This document shows, piece after piece, positions 47,360 through 55,209 of a stretch of DNA of 64,000 nucleotides. The position numbers and the translations under genes were made by a program. Below the pieces are notes generated by a model that saw only the letters and a list, made by a program, of their open reading frames with translations, ran no database searches and was not told where the DNA came from. Source of the DNA: JACVRW01 sp963837445 (lineage in GTDB: Bacteria; Actinomycetota; Thermoleophilia; Solirubrobacterales; Thermoleophilaceae). Every line of letters begins with the position of its first letter. The first letter of the stretch is position 1. The DNA lies in NCBI GenBank assembly GCA_963837445.1, contig CAWINK010000002.1:310001-374000 (forward strand). Reading direction: 5' to 3'.

Positions 47360-47618
47360 CCGGTGGTAGCCTCGATCTCGGCCCGAGCCTGTACGCCAGT
47401 CGGCCGCACATGTTGAGCCGAATACCACCGGTAAGGGAGTCCGACTCGAGGTAGGGCCGTGGCCCGCCCCGGAGGACACCCGGACTTGCTACGACAGCAG
47501 GCCCAACTACCGGATCCGACAACGGCAGGCTGGGGCCACTCTCTCCACTCGATCGCACTTTCCCCCGGGTATCCGGGGCAAATGCAGAGAGAGTCGGGCG
47601 ACGGGGTTGGGCGCCCGA
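47360..47618. promoter_or_regulatory. Structured intergenic region before the NifU-MnmA gene
   Basis: Three stem-loops: CCGGTGGTA (47360-47368) with TACCACCGG (47423-47431); a long imperfect hairpin with outer ACTCTCTC (47538-47545)/GAGAGAGT (47587-47594) and an inner CCCCGG/CCGGGG stem capped by GTAT; and TCGGGCG (47594-47600)/CGCCCGA (47612-47618) touching the -10 box. It could be an aspS terminator, an attenuator, or a small RNA. I cannot match it to 6S, SRP or a known riboswitch. Confidence 0.4.
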
Positions 47619-47624
47619 TAGTTT
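47619..47624 (+). promoter_or_regulatory. TAGTTT -10 box, probable leaderless promoter of the NifU-MnmA gene
   Basis: TAGTTT ends 9 bases before GTG 47634 and no ribosome-binding site is present. The box lies directly after a 7-base-stem hairpin that could act as an operator. Confidence 0.45.
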
Positions 47625-47633
47625 TCGCCCTCA

Positions 47634-49067
47634 GTGCGGTCGTTCGCCGAACATCTCGGTGCGCCCTCGGGGAAGGGCGCTCTCGCCGGGGCGCCACACA
47701 CCGGCGCCGCCGGTGGTGCCGCCTGCGGTGACCTTGTGCGCATCGCGGTGCGCATCGAAGGTGATTGGATCGTGGAGGCGGGCTTCGACGCCGAGGGCTG
47801 CGGCGCCGTGACCGCGGCCGCGAGCGCGATTGTGGAGAGCATCGAGGGAAAGCCCTTCCTCAGTGCCTGTCGTTTGGGCGCGGAGGAGGTGGCGCGGAGT
47901 CTTGGAGGGCTGGTGCCGGGGAAGCGCCACGCCGCGGAGCTCACAGCGGACGCGCTCCACAGAGCGCTCGGCGCGGCGGCGAAGCAGGGTGCCGTGAGGA
48001 TCGAGCGCAGCGCCCGGCGCACGCTCGTGGCCATGAGCGGCGGCGTGGACAGCGCCGCCGCAGCCCAGCTCGCGCTCGACGCCGGCGACGAGGTGGTGGC
48101 CGTGACGCTCGAGCTCTGGGCCGACCCGGCCACCGACGGCGACAAGAGCTGCTGCTCCCCGCAGGCCGTGCTCGGCGCGCGCGGGCTGGCGCAGCAGATG
48201 GGCATTCCGCACATCACGCTCGACCTGCGCGAGCGCTTCCGCGCCGAGGTGGTGGACCACTTCCTCGACGGCTATGCCGCTGGCCGCACCCCGAACCCGT
48301 GCGTTCGCTGCAACGGCGAGGTGCGCTTCGACGCCATGCTCGAGCTGGCCGACGCCCTCGGCGCCGCTCGCCTCGCCACCGGTCACTATGCGCGCATCGC
48401 GCGCGACCAGCACGGCCCGCTGGTGCGCGCCGCCGCAGACCCCGCCAAGGACCAGAGCTACATGCTCGCCAAGCTCGACCCAGCGCTGCTCGAGCGGCTC
48501 AGCTTCCCGCTCGGCGGGCTCACCAAGGACGCCGTCCGCCAGCTCGCGCGCGAGGCGGGCCTGCCGGTGGCCGACAAGCGCGAGAGCCAGGACCTCTGCT
48601 TCGTCGCCGGCCTCGGCGGCCGCGCGTTCCTTCAGCGCCACGGGGGACCGCGCCTGCGCACTCCCGGCGAGATCGTGGACAGGCAGGGCCAGGTGATCGG
48701 ACGTCACGAGGGCCACCACAACTACACGGTCGGCCAGCGCCGCGGCCTCGGGCTCGCCACGCCCGAGCCGGTCTACGTGCTGGAGAAGGACGCGACAACG
48801 AACCGCGTGGTGGTCGGCCCTAAGCATGAGCTCGCCACGCGGACCGTGATCGTCGAGGACGCCACGCTTCACCGCTCTGCGTCCGAGGTCGAGCAGGTGC
48901 GGCTGCGCTACCACGCCGAGCCGATCGCCTGCCGAGCATTCGAGCGCGACGGACAGGTGCTGCTGGAGCTGGACAGCGATGCCGACGCCGTGGCCCCCGG
49001 GCAGCTCGCATGCCTGATGCGTCAGGATCGTGTCGTCGGAGAGGGAACCATCGGAGAGCCCACGTGA
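47634..49067 (+). CDS. mnmA: NifU/IscU-like domain fused to tRNA 2-thiouridylase MnmA
   Basis: 477 residues. Residues 1-120 are an IscU/NifU_N-like scaffold: ACGD (Cys31, Asp33) and EGCGAVTAAASAIVE (Cys56) match the first two cluster cysteines, but the third (HC in IscU) is His99-Ala100. Residues 128-477 are MnmA: PP-loop AMSGGVDSAAAA, NPCVRCNGEVRF (Cys223, Cys226) and SQDLCFVAG (Cys322), NYTVGQRRGLGL and a C-terminal barrel. MnmA thiolates U34 of Lys, Glu and Gln tRNAs. E. coli MnmA has been reported to hold an iron-sulfur cluster through Asp99, Cys102 and Cys199; here all three positions are Cys. GTG start; the stop overlaps the next GTG. Confidence 0.92.
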   Translation: MRSFAEHLGAPSGKGALAGAPHTGAAGGAACGDLVRIAVRIEGDWIVEAGFDAEGCGAVTAAASAIVESIEGKPFLSACRLGAEEVARSLGGLVPGKRHAAELTADALHRALGAAAKQGAVRIERSARRTLVAMSGGVDSAAAAQLALDAGDEVVAVTLELWADPATDGDKSCCSPQAVLGARGLAQQMGIPHITLDLRERFRAEVVDHFLDGYAAGRTPNPCVRCNGEVRFDAMLELADALGAARLATGHYARIARDQHGPLVRAAADPAKDQSYMLAKLDPALLERLSFPLGGLTKDAVRQLAREAGLPVADKRESQDLCFVAGLGGRAFLQRHGGPRLRTPGEIVDRQGQVIGRHEGHHNYTVGQRRGLGLATPEPVYVLEKDATTNRVVVGPKHELATRTVIVEDATLHRSASEVEQVRLRYHAEPIACRAFERDGQVLLELDSDADAVAPGQLACLMRQDRVVGEGTIGEPT

Positions 49068-49456
49068 ACGAGCTGAATGAACGCATCGACCTCGAGGCGC
49101 CGCTGTCCGGCGATTTTCAGGCCGTCGTGCGGCTGATCATCGGCGGCATCGCCGAGCGCGTGGACTTCGCATTCGAGGAGATCGACGACCTTCAGCTCGC
49201 CGTCGAGCGCCTGCTCGCCGAGGCGGGCCAGGTGGGCAGCGTGCGCCTCAGGTTCGAGGTGGGGTCCAACAGCATCCGCACGCGCGTTGGGCCGCTCTCG
49301 GAGACCGCCGTGGCTGAGGCGCTCCGCGACGGCGAGGCGCCCCCCGGCCGGCTCACGCTTCATCGCATCCTTCAAACCGTCGTGGACTCCTTCGGCGTCG
49401 AGGACGTCGGCGACGGCGCCATCGTCGTGCGCCTCGAGAAGCTCAAGGGCCTGTGA
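49064..49456 (+). CDS. RsbW-like protein with degenerate ATP-binding motifs
   Basis: 130 residues. FQAVVRLIIGGIAERVDFAF and EEIDDLQLAVERLLAEAG align with the first helices of RsbW/SpoIIAB anti-sigma kinases, but the N-box Asn (usually LAVSEACTNAV) and the G1 DxGxG motif are not recognisable, so ATP binding is doubtful. The gene immediately precedes, and is coupled (GTGA) to, a SigB/SigF-type sigma factor, the position of the cognate anti-sigma factor. An anti-sigma or sigma-partner role without kinase activity is the likely reading (inference). Confidence 0.72.
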   Translation: MNELNERIDLEAPLSGDFQAVVRLIIGGIAERVDFAFEEIDDLQLAVERLLAEAGQVGSVRLRFEVGSNSIRTRVGPLSETAVAEALRDGEAPPGRLTLHRILQTVVDSFGVEDVGDGAIVVRLEKLKGL

Positions 49457-50250
49457 GATCCGTGACGACCCCGCAGCGCCGTTCGACCCTGTCCTCGGAG
49501 AAGGCGCGCGAGGAAGACCGCGCGCTGCTGCGCCGCTACCACGAAGGCGGCGACACGACGGCGCGCGAGGAGCTGATCGAGCGCCATCTCCCGCTCGTGC
49601 GCTCGCTGGCGCGCCGCTACGCCGGCCGCGGCGAGGCGCTCGAGGACATCGAGCAGGTGGGCGCGATCGGACTGATCAAGGCGATCGACCGCTTCGAGCT
49701 CGAGCGCGAGGTCTCGCTCGCCACCTACGCCACTCCCAACGTCGTCGGCGAGATCAAGCGCCACTTCCGCGACAAGGGCTGGGCCATCCGCGTGCCGCGC
49801 GCGCTCCAGGAGCTGAACGCGTCGATGTCGGGAGCCATCGAGCGCCTCACCGGCCGCCTGGGCCGCTCGCCGAGCATCGCCGAGATCGCCGAGGAGCTGA
49901 AGACCTCGCCGGAAGAGGTGCTGGAGGCCATGGAAGTGGGCTCGGCGTACTCGACTGTCTCGCTCTCGACGGGCCCGGGCGGCGACGAGGAGCTCGACCC
50001 GCTCGAGACGATCGGCGGCGAGGACGAGGAGTTCGAGCGCTCGGAGCACCGGGCCGCCCTCGAGCCCGCGCTCGACCGGCTGCCGCCCCGCGAGCGCGAG
50101 ATCCTTCGCATGCGCTTCGAGGAGGGACTGCCGCAAACGCAGATCGCCCAGCGCGTCGGCCTCTCGCAGATGCACGTGTCGCGCCTGATCCGCAAGTCGC
50201 TCACGATCATGCGCGAGGAGCTGCTCCGGATGCCGCCCGGCGCGGCCTGA
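49453..50250 (+). CDS. RNA polymerase sigma factor, SigB/SigF family
   Basis: A 265-residue group-3 sigma-70 factor. Region 2: IERHLPLVRSLARRYAGRGEA, IEQVGAIGLIKAIDRFE and the -10-recognition stretch VSLATYATPNVVGEIKRHFRD. Region 3: RVPRALQELNASM and GRSPSIAEIAEEL. Region 4: LPPREREILRMRF and the HTH QTQIAQRVGLSQMHVSRLIR. It would control general stress, motility or developmental genes. It is translationally coupled to the RsbW-like gene upstream. The oligopeptide transporter operon follows after 116 bases. Confidence 0.94.
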   Translation: MRSVTTPQRRSTLSSEKAREEDRALLRRYHEGGDTTAREELIERHLPLVRSLARRYAGRGEALEDIEQVGAIGLIKAIDRFELEREVSLATYATPNVVGEIKRHFRDKGWAIRVPRALQELNASMSGAIERLTGRLGRSPSIAEIAEELKTSPEEVLEAMEVGSAYSTVSLSTGPGGDEELDPLETIGGEDEEFERSEHRAALEPALDRLPPREREILRMRFEEGLPQTQIAQRVGLSQMHVSRLIRKSLTIMREELLRMPPGAA

Positions 50251-50366
50251 TCCTCGTTAAGCGCACATTTGGTTGCCGGGAACGGGACCGAATTCCCCCG
50301 GTCAGCGGGTATCTTGCGGCCTCGGTGGGCAGTTCTGCCTGCCGAAACAACCGCTGGAGGGATTGA

Positions 50367-52052
50367 ATGGGGAAGCTCGGTAGACGTGCGCTGGTGCTGC
50401 TCGTCGCCTGCCTGTCGTTGTTCGTCATCGCCGCATGTGGCGACGACGACAACGGAGACAGTGGCAGTAGCGGCTCGTCCGGTGAGGGCAAGAAGGGCGG
50501 ATCGATCACGATCTCGCAGACCTCGCAGCCGGACTATCTGGACCCGGCCCTGATGTACACGGTCAACGCCATCGAGCCGAGCTGGCTCGTGTACACGCCG
50601 CTGATCACCTACGCGCGCGAGGAGGGGCAGGCTGGAGCCGAGCTGATTCCGGGCCTGGCCGAGGCCTTGCCGGAGATCTCAGAAGACGGCCTGACCTACA
50701 CACTGAAGCTGCGCGAAGGACTCAACTACTCGGACGGCACACCCGTCAAGGCCGCCGACTTCGAGCACGCGATCAAGCGTGTTCTCAACCTGGAGTCGGG
50801 CGGCTCGGCGTTCTACCTCGTCATCGATGGTGCCCAGGACTATCTCGACGCCGGCAAGGCCGACGGCGACATCGCGGGCATCACGACGGACGACCAGACC
50901 GGCGAGATCACGATCAAGCTGACCTCGCCGGACGGCTCGTTCACGCACGTGCTCGCCATGTGGTTCGCCGGGCTCGTCCCGAGCGACACGCCGTTCAAGA
51001 ACATGACCGAGGACCCGCCCCCGGGCGTCGGTCCCTACATGTACACCGAGTCCGTCCCGAACCGCCAGTTCGTGATGGAGCGCAGCACTGAGTACGACAA
51101 GAACCCGATCGAGGGCATTCCGTCGGGCAACATCGACACGATCACGACCAAGATCATCAAGTCGGCCCAGCGTCAGGCTCAGGACGTGATCTCGGGCAAG
51201 CTCGACTACATGCAGGACCCGCCGCCGGCTGACATCAAGCCGGAGGTCAAGGCGAAGTACTCGGACCGCTATGAGGAGATCACGGCGGCCTCGACGTACT
51301 ACATGTTCATGAACACGCAGGTGCCGCCGTTCGACGACCCGAAGGTCCGCGAGGCCGTGAACTGGGGCGTCGACAAGCCCGGGCTCGCGCGTCTGTTCGC
51401 GGGCGAGGTCGCACCTGGATGCTCGTTCCTGCCGCCGGGCGTGCCCGGCTTCGACGAGGCACTCGACGTCGATGAGTGCCCGTGGGGCAACCCGAACGAG
51501 CCGCCGGACCTCGAGAAGGCGCGTGCGCTGATCAAGGAAGCCGGCGTGGACGGCACAGACGTGACCGTCTACGGCAACAACGACGACCCCACCGACAAGG
51601 TCACCGAGGCTTACGCGGACATGCTCACCAAGATGGGCTTCAACGCCAAGCCGAAGATCCTTGACGGCGGTGTCTACTTCCAGACGATCGGAAACCAGAA
51701 GACGAAGGCCCAGACCGGCTTCGCCAACTGGTTCCAGGACTTCCCGCACCCGAAGAACTTCATGTTCCTCGTGGACGGCAAGTCGATTCAGCCGACGAAC
51801 AACCAGAACTTCGGGAACGTTGACGACCCGGAGATCACGAAGGGGATCGCCGACCTGAACAAGGTCGCGGACCTCACGGAGGCTGAGGAGGACTGGAAGG
51901 ACCTGAACAAGAAGCTGGTCGAGCGGGGCTGGATCGTCCCTTACGGCCACAGGAAGCTGGCGACGTTCGTCTCGGAGCGCATGGACTTCGAGAACTGCAC
52001 CCGCTTCCACGCGGTGTACTTCAACGACTACTCGAGCTTCTGCCTCAAGTAG
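50367..52052 (+). CDS. Peptide ABC transporter substrate-binding lipoprotein (SBP family 5)
   Basis: 561 residues. Lipobox LFVIAAC with lipidated Cys24, then an acidic/Ser-Gly linker (residues 26-42), then the SBP_bac_5 domain: GGSITISQTSQPDYLDP, ITYAREEGQ, LAEALPEISEDGLTYTLKLR, FNYSDG-type GLNYSDGTPVKAADFEHAIKR and DDPKVREAVNWGVDK. It would capture di- or oligopeptides outside the membrane. GGAGGG ribosome-binding site 5 bases before ATG. First gene of a five-gene transporter operon. Confidence 0.93.
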   Translation: MGKLGRRALVLLVACLSLFVIAACGDDDNGDSGSSGSSGEGKKGGSITISQTSQPDYLDPALMYTVNAIEPSWLVYTPLITYAREEGQAGAELIPGLAEALPEISEDGLTYTLKLREGLNYSDGTPVKAADFEHAIKRVLNLESGGSAFYLVIDGAQDYLDAGKADGDIAGITTDDQTGEITIKLTSPDGSFTHVLAMWFAGLVPSDTPFKNMTEDPPPGVGPYMYTESVPNRQFVMERSTEYDKNPIEGIPSGNIDTITTKIIKSAQRQAQDVISGKLDYMQDPPPADIKPEVKAKYSDRYEEITAASTYYMFMNTQVPPFDDPKVREAVNWGVDKPGLARLFAGEVAPGCSFLPPGVPGFDEALDVDECPWGNPNEPPDLEKARALIKEAGVDGTDVTVYGNNDDPTDKVTEAYADMLTKMGFNAKPKILDGGVYFQTIGNQKTKAQTGFANWFQDFPHPKNFMFLVDGKSIQPTNNQNFGNVDDPEITKGIADLNKVADLTEAEEDWKDLNKKLVERGWIVPYGHRKLATFVSERMDFENCTRFHAVYFNDYSSFCLK

Positions 52053-52070
52053 CACGTTGAACCGCTTCCC

Positions 52071-52100
52071 ACGGGGAGGGCGCTTCGGCGCCCTCCCCGT
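52071..52100 (+). terminator. Perfect TTCG-capped stem-loop in the transporter operon
   Basis: A 13-base perfect stem (ACGGGGAGGGCGC, 52071-52083, with its complement 52088-52100) closed by a TTCG tetraloop lies 19 bases after the binding-protein stop and before the permease gene. It probably stabilises the 3' end of the binding-protein message and lets only part of transcription continue. Confidence 0.75.
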
Positions 52101-52138
52101 CGGGTAGTGTGTTTTCTCGAGGGAGCTGAGGGAAGAAT

Positions 52139-53188
52139 TTGGCCACCGAGCCGGCAACCGAGACGACCCTTCAGGGGCCGGCAGCCTGGGAGGAACAGGC
52201 TGAGCGGGAGCACGTCCACGGCCTCGGACCGTGGAAGCTCGGACTCCGGAGACTGCGGCGCAACAAGGTCGCGCTGCTGTTCGGGCTCGTCTTCATCCTG
52301 CTCGTGGCCGTATGCGCCGCCGCGCCGCTCTGGGCGGACAACGTGGCGAAGACGGGCCCGACAACCAACCACCTGACCGACACGATCCAAGTCGACGGCG
52401 AGACCGTCAACGTGGTCGGCCTCGACGGCGTGCCGATCGGCCCGCAATACATGAAGGCCGACGGCAGGTACTTCCTCGGCGCCGACGGCAACGGCCGCGA
52501 CATTATGGTGCGGCTGCTCTACGGCGGCCGCAATTCGCTAATCATCGGGATGACGGCAGCGTTCATCACCGTCTTCCTGTCGATCGCCTTCGGCGTGGTG
52601 TCCGGTTACTTCCGCGGTGCCACGGACGCTGTCATCCGCACCCTGCTCGACATCATGTGGTCGTTCCCTGTGATCATCCTCGCCGTGGCGCTGGGCGTGG
52701 CGCTCGCCCTCGGCGGCCTCAAGATCGGTCCCATCCAGATCGCCGGCGACTCCCTCGCGATCCCGATCCTCATCATCGGTGTCGTCTACGTGCCTTACAT
52801 GGCCCGCCCGATACGCGGTCAGGTCCTGTCGCTGCGCGAGAAGGAGTTCGTCGAGGCGGCGCGCGCGCAGGGAGCGGGCCCGATCCGGATCATGGTCACG
52901 GAGGTGGTGCCGAATCTCGCGTCGACGCTCCTCGTCTTCTTCACGCTGCTGATCGCGAACGCGATCCTGCTCGAGGCCGCGCTGTCGTTCCTCGGCGCCG
53001 GCGTTCAGCCGCCGAACCCCTCATGGGGCACGATGATCGAAGACGGCGTGGACCGCATCGCCACCGCGCCGCACCTGGCAATCGTGCCCGGCATCATGCT
53101 GGTGCTCACTGTGCTGTCCCTCAACGTCTTCGGCGACGGCGTGCGGGACGCGCTCGACCCGCGCGCCAAGGTCCGCCTGGAGCACTAG
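52139..53188 (+). CDS. Peptide ABC transporter permease (DppC-like)
   Basis: 349 residues: a soluble N-terminal 40 residues, a first helix (NKVALLFGLVFILLVAVCA), a long extracytoplasmic loop ending YFLGADGNGRDIMVRLLYGG (OppC/DppC signature LGTDxxGRD), then five more helices with the EAA loop REKEFVEAARAQGAGPIRIM facing the ATPases. The TTG at 52139 is used; the best ribosome-binding-site candidate is GAGGGA about 15 bases upstream, so start assignment is moderate. The order permease C before B is unusual but not rare. Confidence 0.92.
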   Translation: MATEPATETTLQGPAAWEEQAEREHVHGLGPWKLGLRRLRRNKVALLFGLVFILLVAVCAAAPLWADNVAKTGPTTNHLTDTIQVDGETVNVVGLDGVPIGPQYMKADGRYFLGADGNGRDIMVRLLYGGRNSLIIGMTAAFITVFLSIAFGVVSGYFRGATDAVIRTLLDIMWSFPVIILAVALGVALALGGLKIGPIQIAGDSLAIPILIIGVVYVPYMARPIRGQVLSLREKEFVEAARAQGAGPIRIMVTEVVPNLASTLLVFFTLLIANAILLEAALSFLGAGVQPPNPSWGTMIEDGVDRIATAPHLAIVPGIMLVLTVLSLNVFGDGVRDALDPRAKVRLEH

Positions 53189-53191
53189 CGG

Positions 53192-54139
53192 ATGGGTCGC
53201 TTCATCTTCCGCCGGCTGCTCCAGATGGCGTTCGTGATGTGGGCCGTCTCCGTGCTGACGTTCGCCATCTTCAACGTCATCCCTAACGGGGACCCCGCCG
53301 AGCGAATGGCCGGCAAGCAGCCGCGGGAGGCGCAGATCGAGGCGATCCGCGAGGAGTGGGGCTTCGACGAGAACATCGTCGTGCAGTACCTGACCACGAT
53401 GAAGAAGGTCTTCACCGGCGACCTCGTCTCGTACTTCACGCAGCTCCCTGTGGGCGAGGAGATCATCAAGGGGCTCCCGCGTACGCTGTCGCTCGCGGTG
53501 GGCGCGGCGCTCCTGTGGATGTTCGTGGCGATCTGCTTCGGCCTCTACAGCGCGGTCAAGGCCGGCAAGTTCGCGGACCGTTTCCTCACGATCATCGCCC
53601 TGATCGGCATATCGATGCCGGTCTTCTGGATCGGCGCGATGATGAACCACTACCTGGGCTACAAGCTCGGCTGGTTCCCGAACGGGGGGTATGTGGAGTT
53701 CTCGGAGGACCCGGTCGACTGGGCCTACCACCTGATCCTGCCCTGGACCGCCTTGGCCATCCTGTTCATCGGGTTCTACTCGCGCGTGCTGCGATCGAAC
53801 GTGCTGGACACGATCAACGAGGACTACGTTCGAACAGCCCGGGCCAAGGGGCTCGGCGAGCGGCAGATCATGATCCGTCACGTCCTGCGCAACTCGATGA
53901 TCCCGATCGTCACGCTCTGGGGCCTCGACTTCGGCGCCGTGGTGGGCGGTGGGGCCATCCTCACCGAGACGGTCTTCGACCTTCAGGGGGTCGGCCAGTA
54001 CGCGGCCGAGGCGGTGGGCCAGCTCGACGTTCCGCCGGTGCTGGCCACGACGATGTTCGCCGCGTTCTTCATCGTGCTGCTCAACACGGTCGTCGACATC
54101 ATGTATGCCTACCTCGACCCACGGATTCGCCTGCAGTGA
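53192..54139 (+). CDS. Peptide ABC transporter permease (DppB-like)
   Basis: 315 residues with six helices. It begins MGRFIFRRLLQMAFVMWAVS, the usual DppB opening, has GDLVSYFTQLPVGEEIIKGLPRT-type loop and the EAA motif (NEDYVRTARAKGLGERQIMI), and ends MYAYLDPRIRLQ as in the family. It forms the membrane channel with the preceding permease. The stop overlaps the GTG of the first ATPase (GTGA). Confidence 0.94.
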   Translation: MGRFIFRRLLQMAFVMWAVSVLTFAIFNVIPNGDPAERMAGKQPREAQIEAIREEWGFDENIVVQYLTTMKKVFTGDLVSYFTQLPVGEEIIKGLPRTLSLAVGAALLWMFVAICFGLYSAVKAGKFADRFLTIIALIGISMPVFWIGAMMNHYLGYKLGWFPNGGYVEFSEDPVDWAYHLILPWTALAILFIGFYSRVLRSNVLDTINEDYVRTARAKGLGERQIMIRHVLRNSMIPIVTLWGLDFGAVVGGGAILTETVFDLQGVGQYAAEAVGQLDVPPVLATTMFAAFFIVLLNTVVDIMYAYLDPRIRLQ

Positions 54140-55209
54140 GCGCCGGCCCGGTGCCCAGCGGCGACCCCCTCCTCACGGTCGAGGACCTGCGCGTGTCCTT
54201 CGCCACCGAGGAGGGCGTGGTCCGGGCCGTGGACGGGGTGTCGCTCGAGCTGGCGGCCGGCGAGGTGCTCGCCGTGGTGGGCGAGTCCGGCTCCGGCAAG
54301 TCCGTGACCGCCATGACACTGATGGGGCTCACGCGTTCGCCGAATGCACGCTTCGAGGGCAGCTCGCACTACAAGGGCACCGAGCTGATCAACGCGTCGG
54401 AGGACGAGCTGCGGCGGATCCGCGGCGCGGAGATCGCGATGATCTTCCAGGACCCCATGACGTCGCTGAACCCGGTGATGAAGATCGGGGCCCAGATCGT
54501 CGAGCAGATCCAGGAGCACGAGGCGCTCCCCGACCAGCAGGCGCAGGAGCGCGCGATCGAGCTGCTCGAGAAGGTCGGGATCCCGCGCGCGCGGGAGCGG
54601 ATCGACAACTACCCGTTCGAGTTCTCGGGCGGTATGCGCCAGCGCGTGATGATCGCGCTCGCCCTCTCGTGCAACCCGAGCGTGTTGATCGCAGACGAGC
54701 CCACCACTGCGCTCGACGTGACGATCCAGGCACAGATCCTCCTGCGCATGCGCGAGCTGCGCGACGAGACCGGCGCGGCCATCATCCTGGTGACCCACGA
54801 CCTCGGCGTGGTGGCCGACATCGCGGATCGCATCGCCGTGATGTACGCGGGCCGGATCGTGGAGCACGGCACGCTCGACGAGATCTTCTACGACCCGCAG
54901 CACCCGTACACGTGGGGCCTGCTCGGGTCGATCGCCCGGATCGACCGCCCGCGCCCGGAGCGGCTGCCGGCGATCGCCGGGCTCCCGCCGTCGCTTGCAG
55001 ACCGCCCGAAGGGTTGCCACTTCCGCCCGCGCTGCCCGCACGAGTTCTCGCGGTGCGTCGAGGTTCCGCCGCTCGAGGCGCGCATCGAGGGCAATGCTGA
55101 GCACGGCGACCGCTGCTGGCTCACTCCAGAGCAGAAGAAGGATCTGCGCGAGGTGAGGCCCGGAGAGATCGGCCTGGCCGACAAGGCCACCGGAGTCGAC
55201 GCGGCGTGA
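54136..55209 (+). CDS. Peptide ABC transporter ATP-binding protein (DppD-like)
   Basis: 357 residues: Walker A VGESGSGKSV, Q-loop MIFQDPMTSLNP, signature FSGGMRQRVMIALAL, Walker B LIADEPTTALDV, H-loop VTHDLGVV, and the oligopeptide-type C-terminal extension with cysteines in GCHFRPRCPHEFSRC and a later Cys in DRCWL, which in related proteins can hold an iron-sulfur cluster. GTG start coupled to the permease; stop coupled to the second ATPase. Confidence 0.94.
   Translation: MSAGPVPSGDPLLTVEDLRVSFATEEGVVRAVDGVSLELAAGEVLAVVGESGSGKSVTAMTLMGLTRSPNARFEGSSHYKGTELINASEDELRRIRGAEIAMIFQDPMTSLNPVMKIGAQIVEQIQEHEALPDQQAQERAIELLEKVGIPRARERIDNYPFEFSGGMRQRVMIALALSCNPSVLIADEPTTALDVTIQAQILLRMRELRDETGAAIILVTHDLGVVADIADRIAVMYAGRIVEHGTLDEIFYDPQHPYTWGLLGSIARIDRPRPERLPAIAGLPPSLADRPKGCHFRPRCPHEFSRCVEVPPLEARIEGNAEHGDRCWLTPEQKKDLREVRPGEIGLADKATGVDAA

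Noticed and set aside
47347..47633. 6S RNA or SRP RNA gene
   Set aside because: I could not find the SRP GGAA/GNAR loop features or a 6S-type long helix with a central bubble; kept only as an unassigned structured region.
50251..50366. A SigB/SigF-type promoter (GGGTAT at about 50306) before the peptide transporter operon
   Set aside because: GGGTAT is present, but no GTTT-like -35 element stands at the required 14-17 base spacing, so autoregulated control by the neighbouring sigma factor is not supported.
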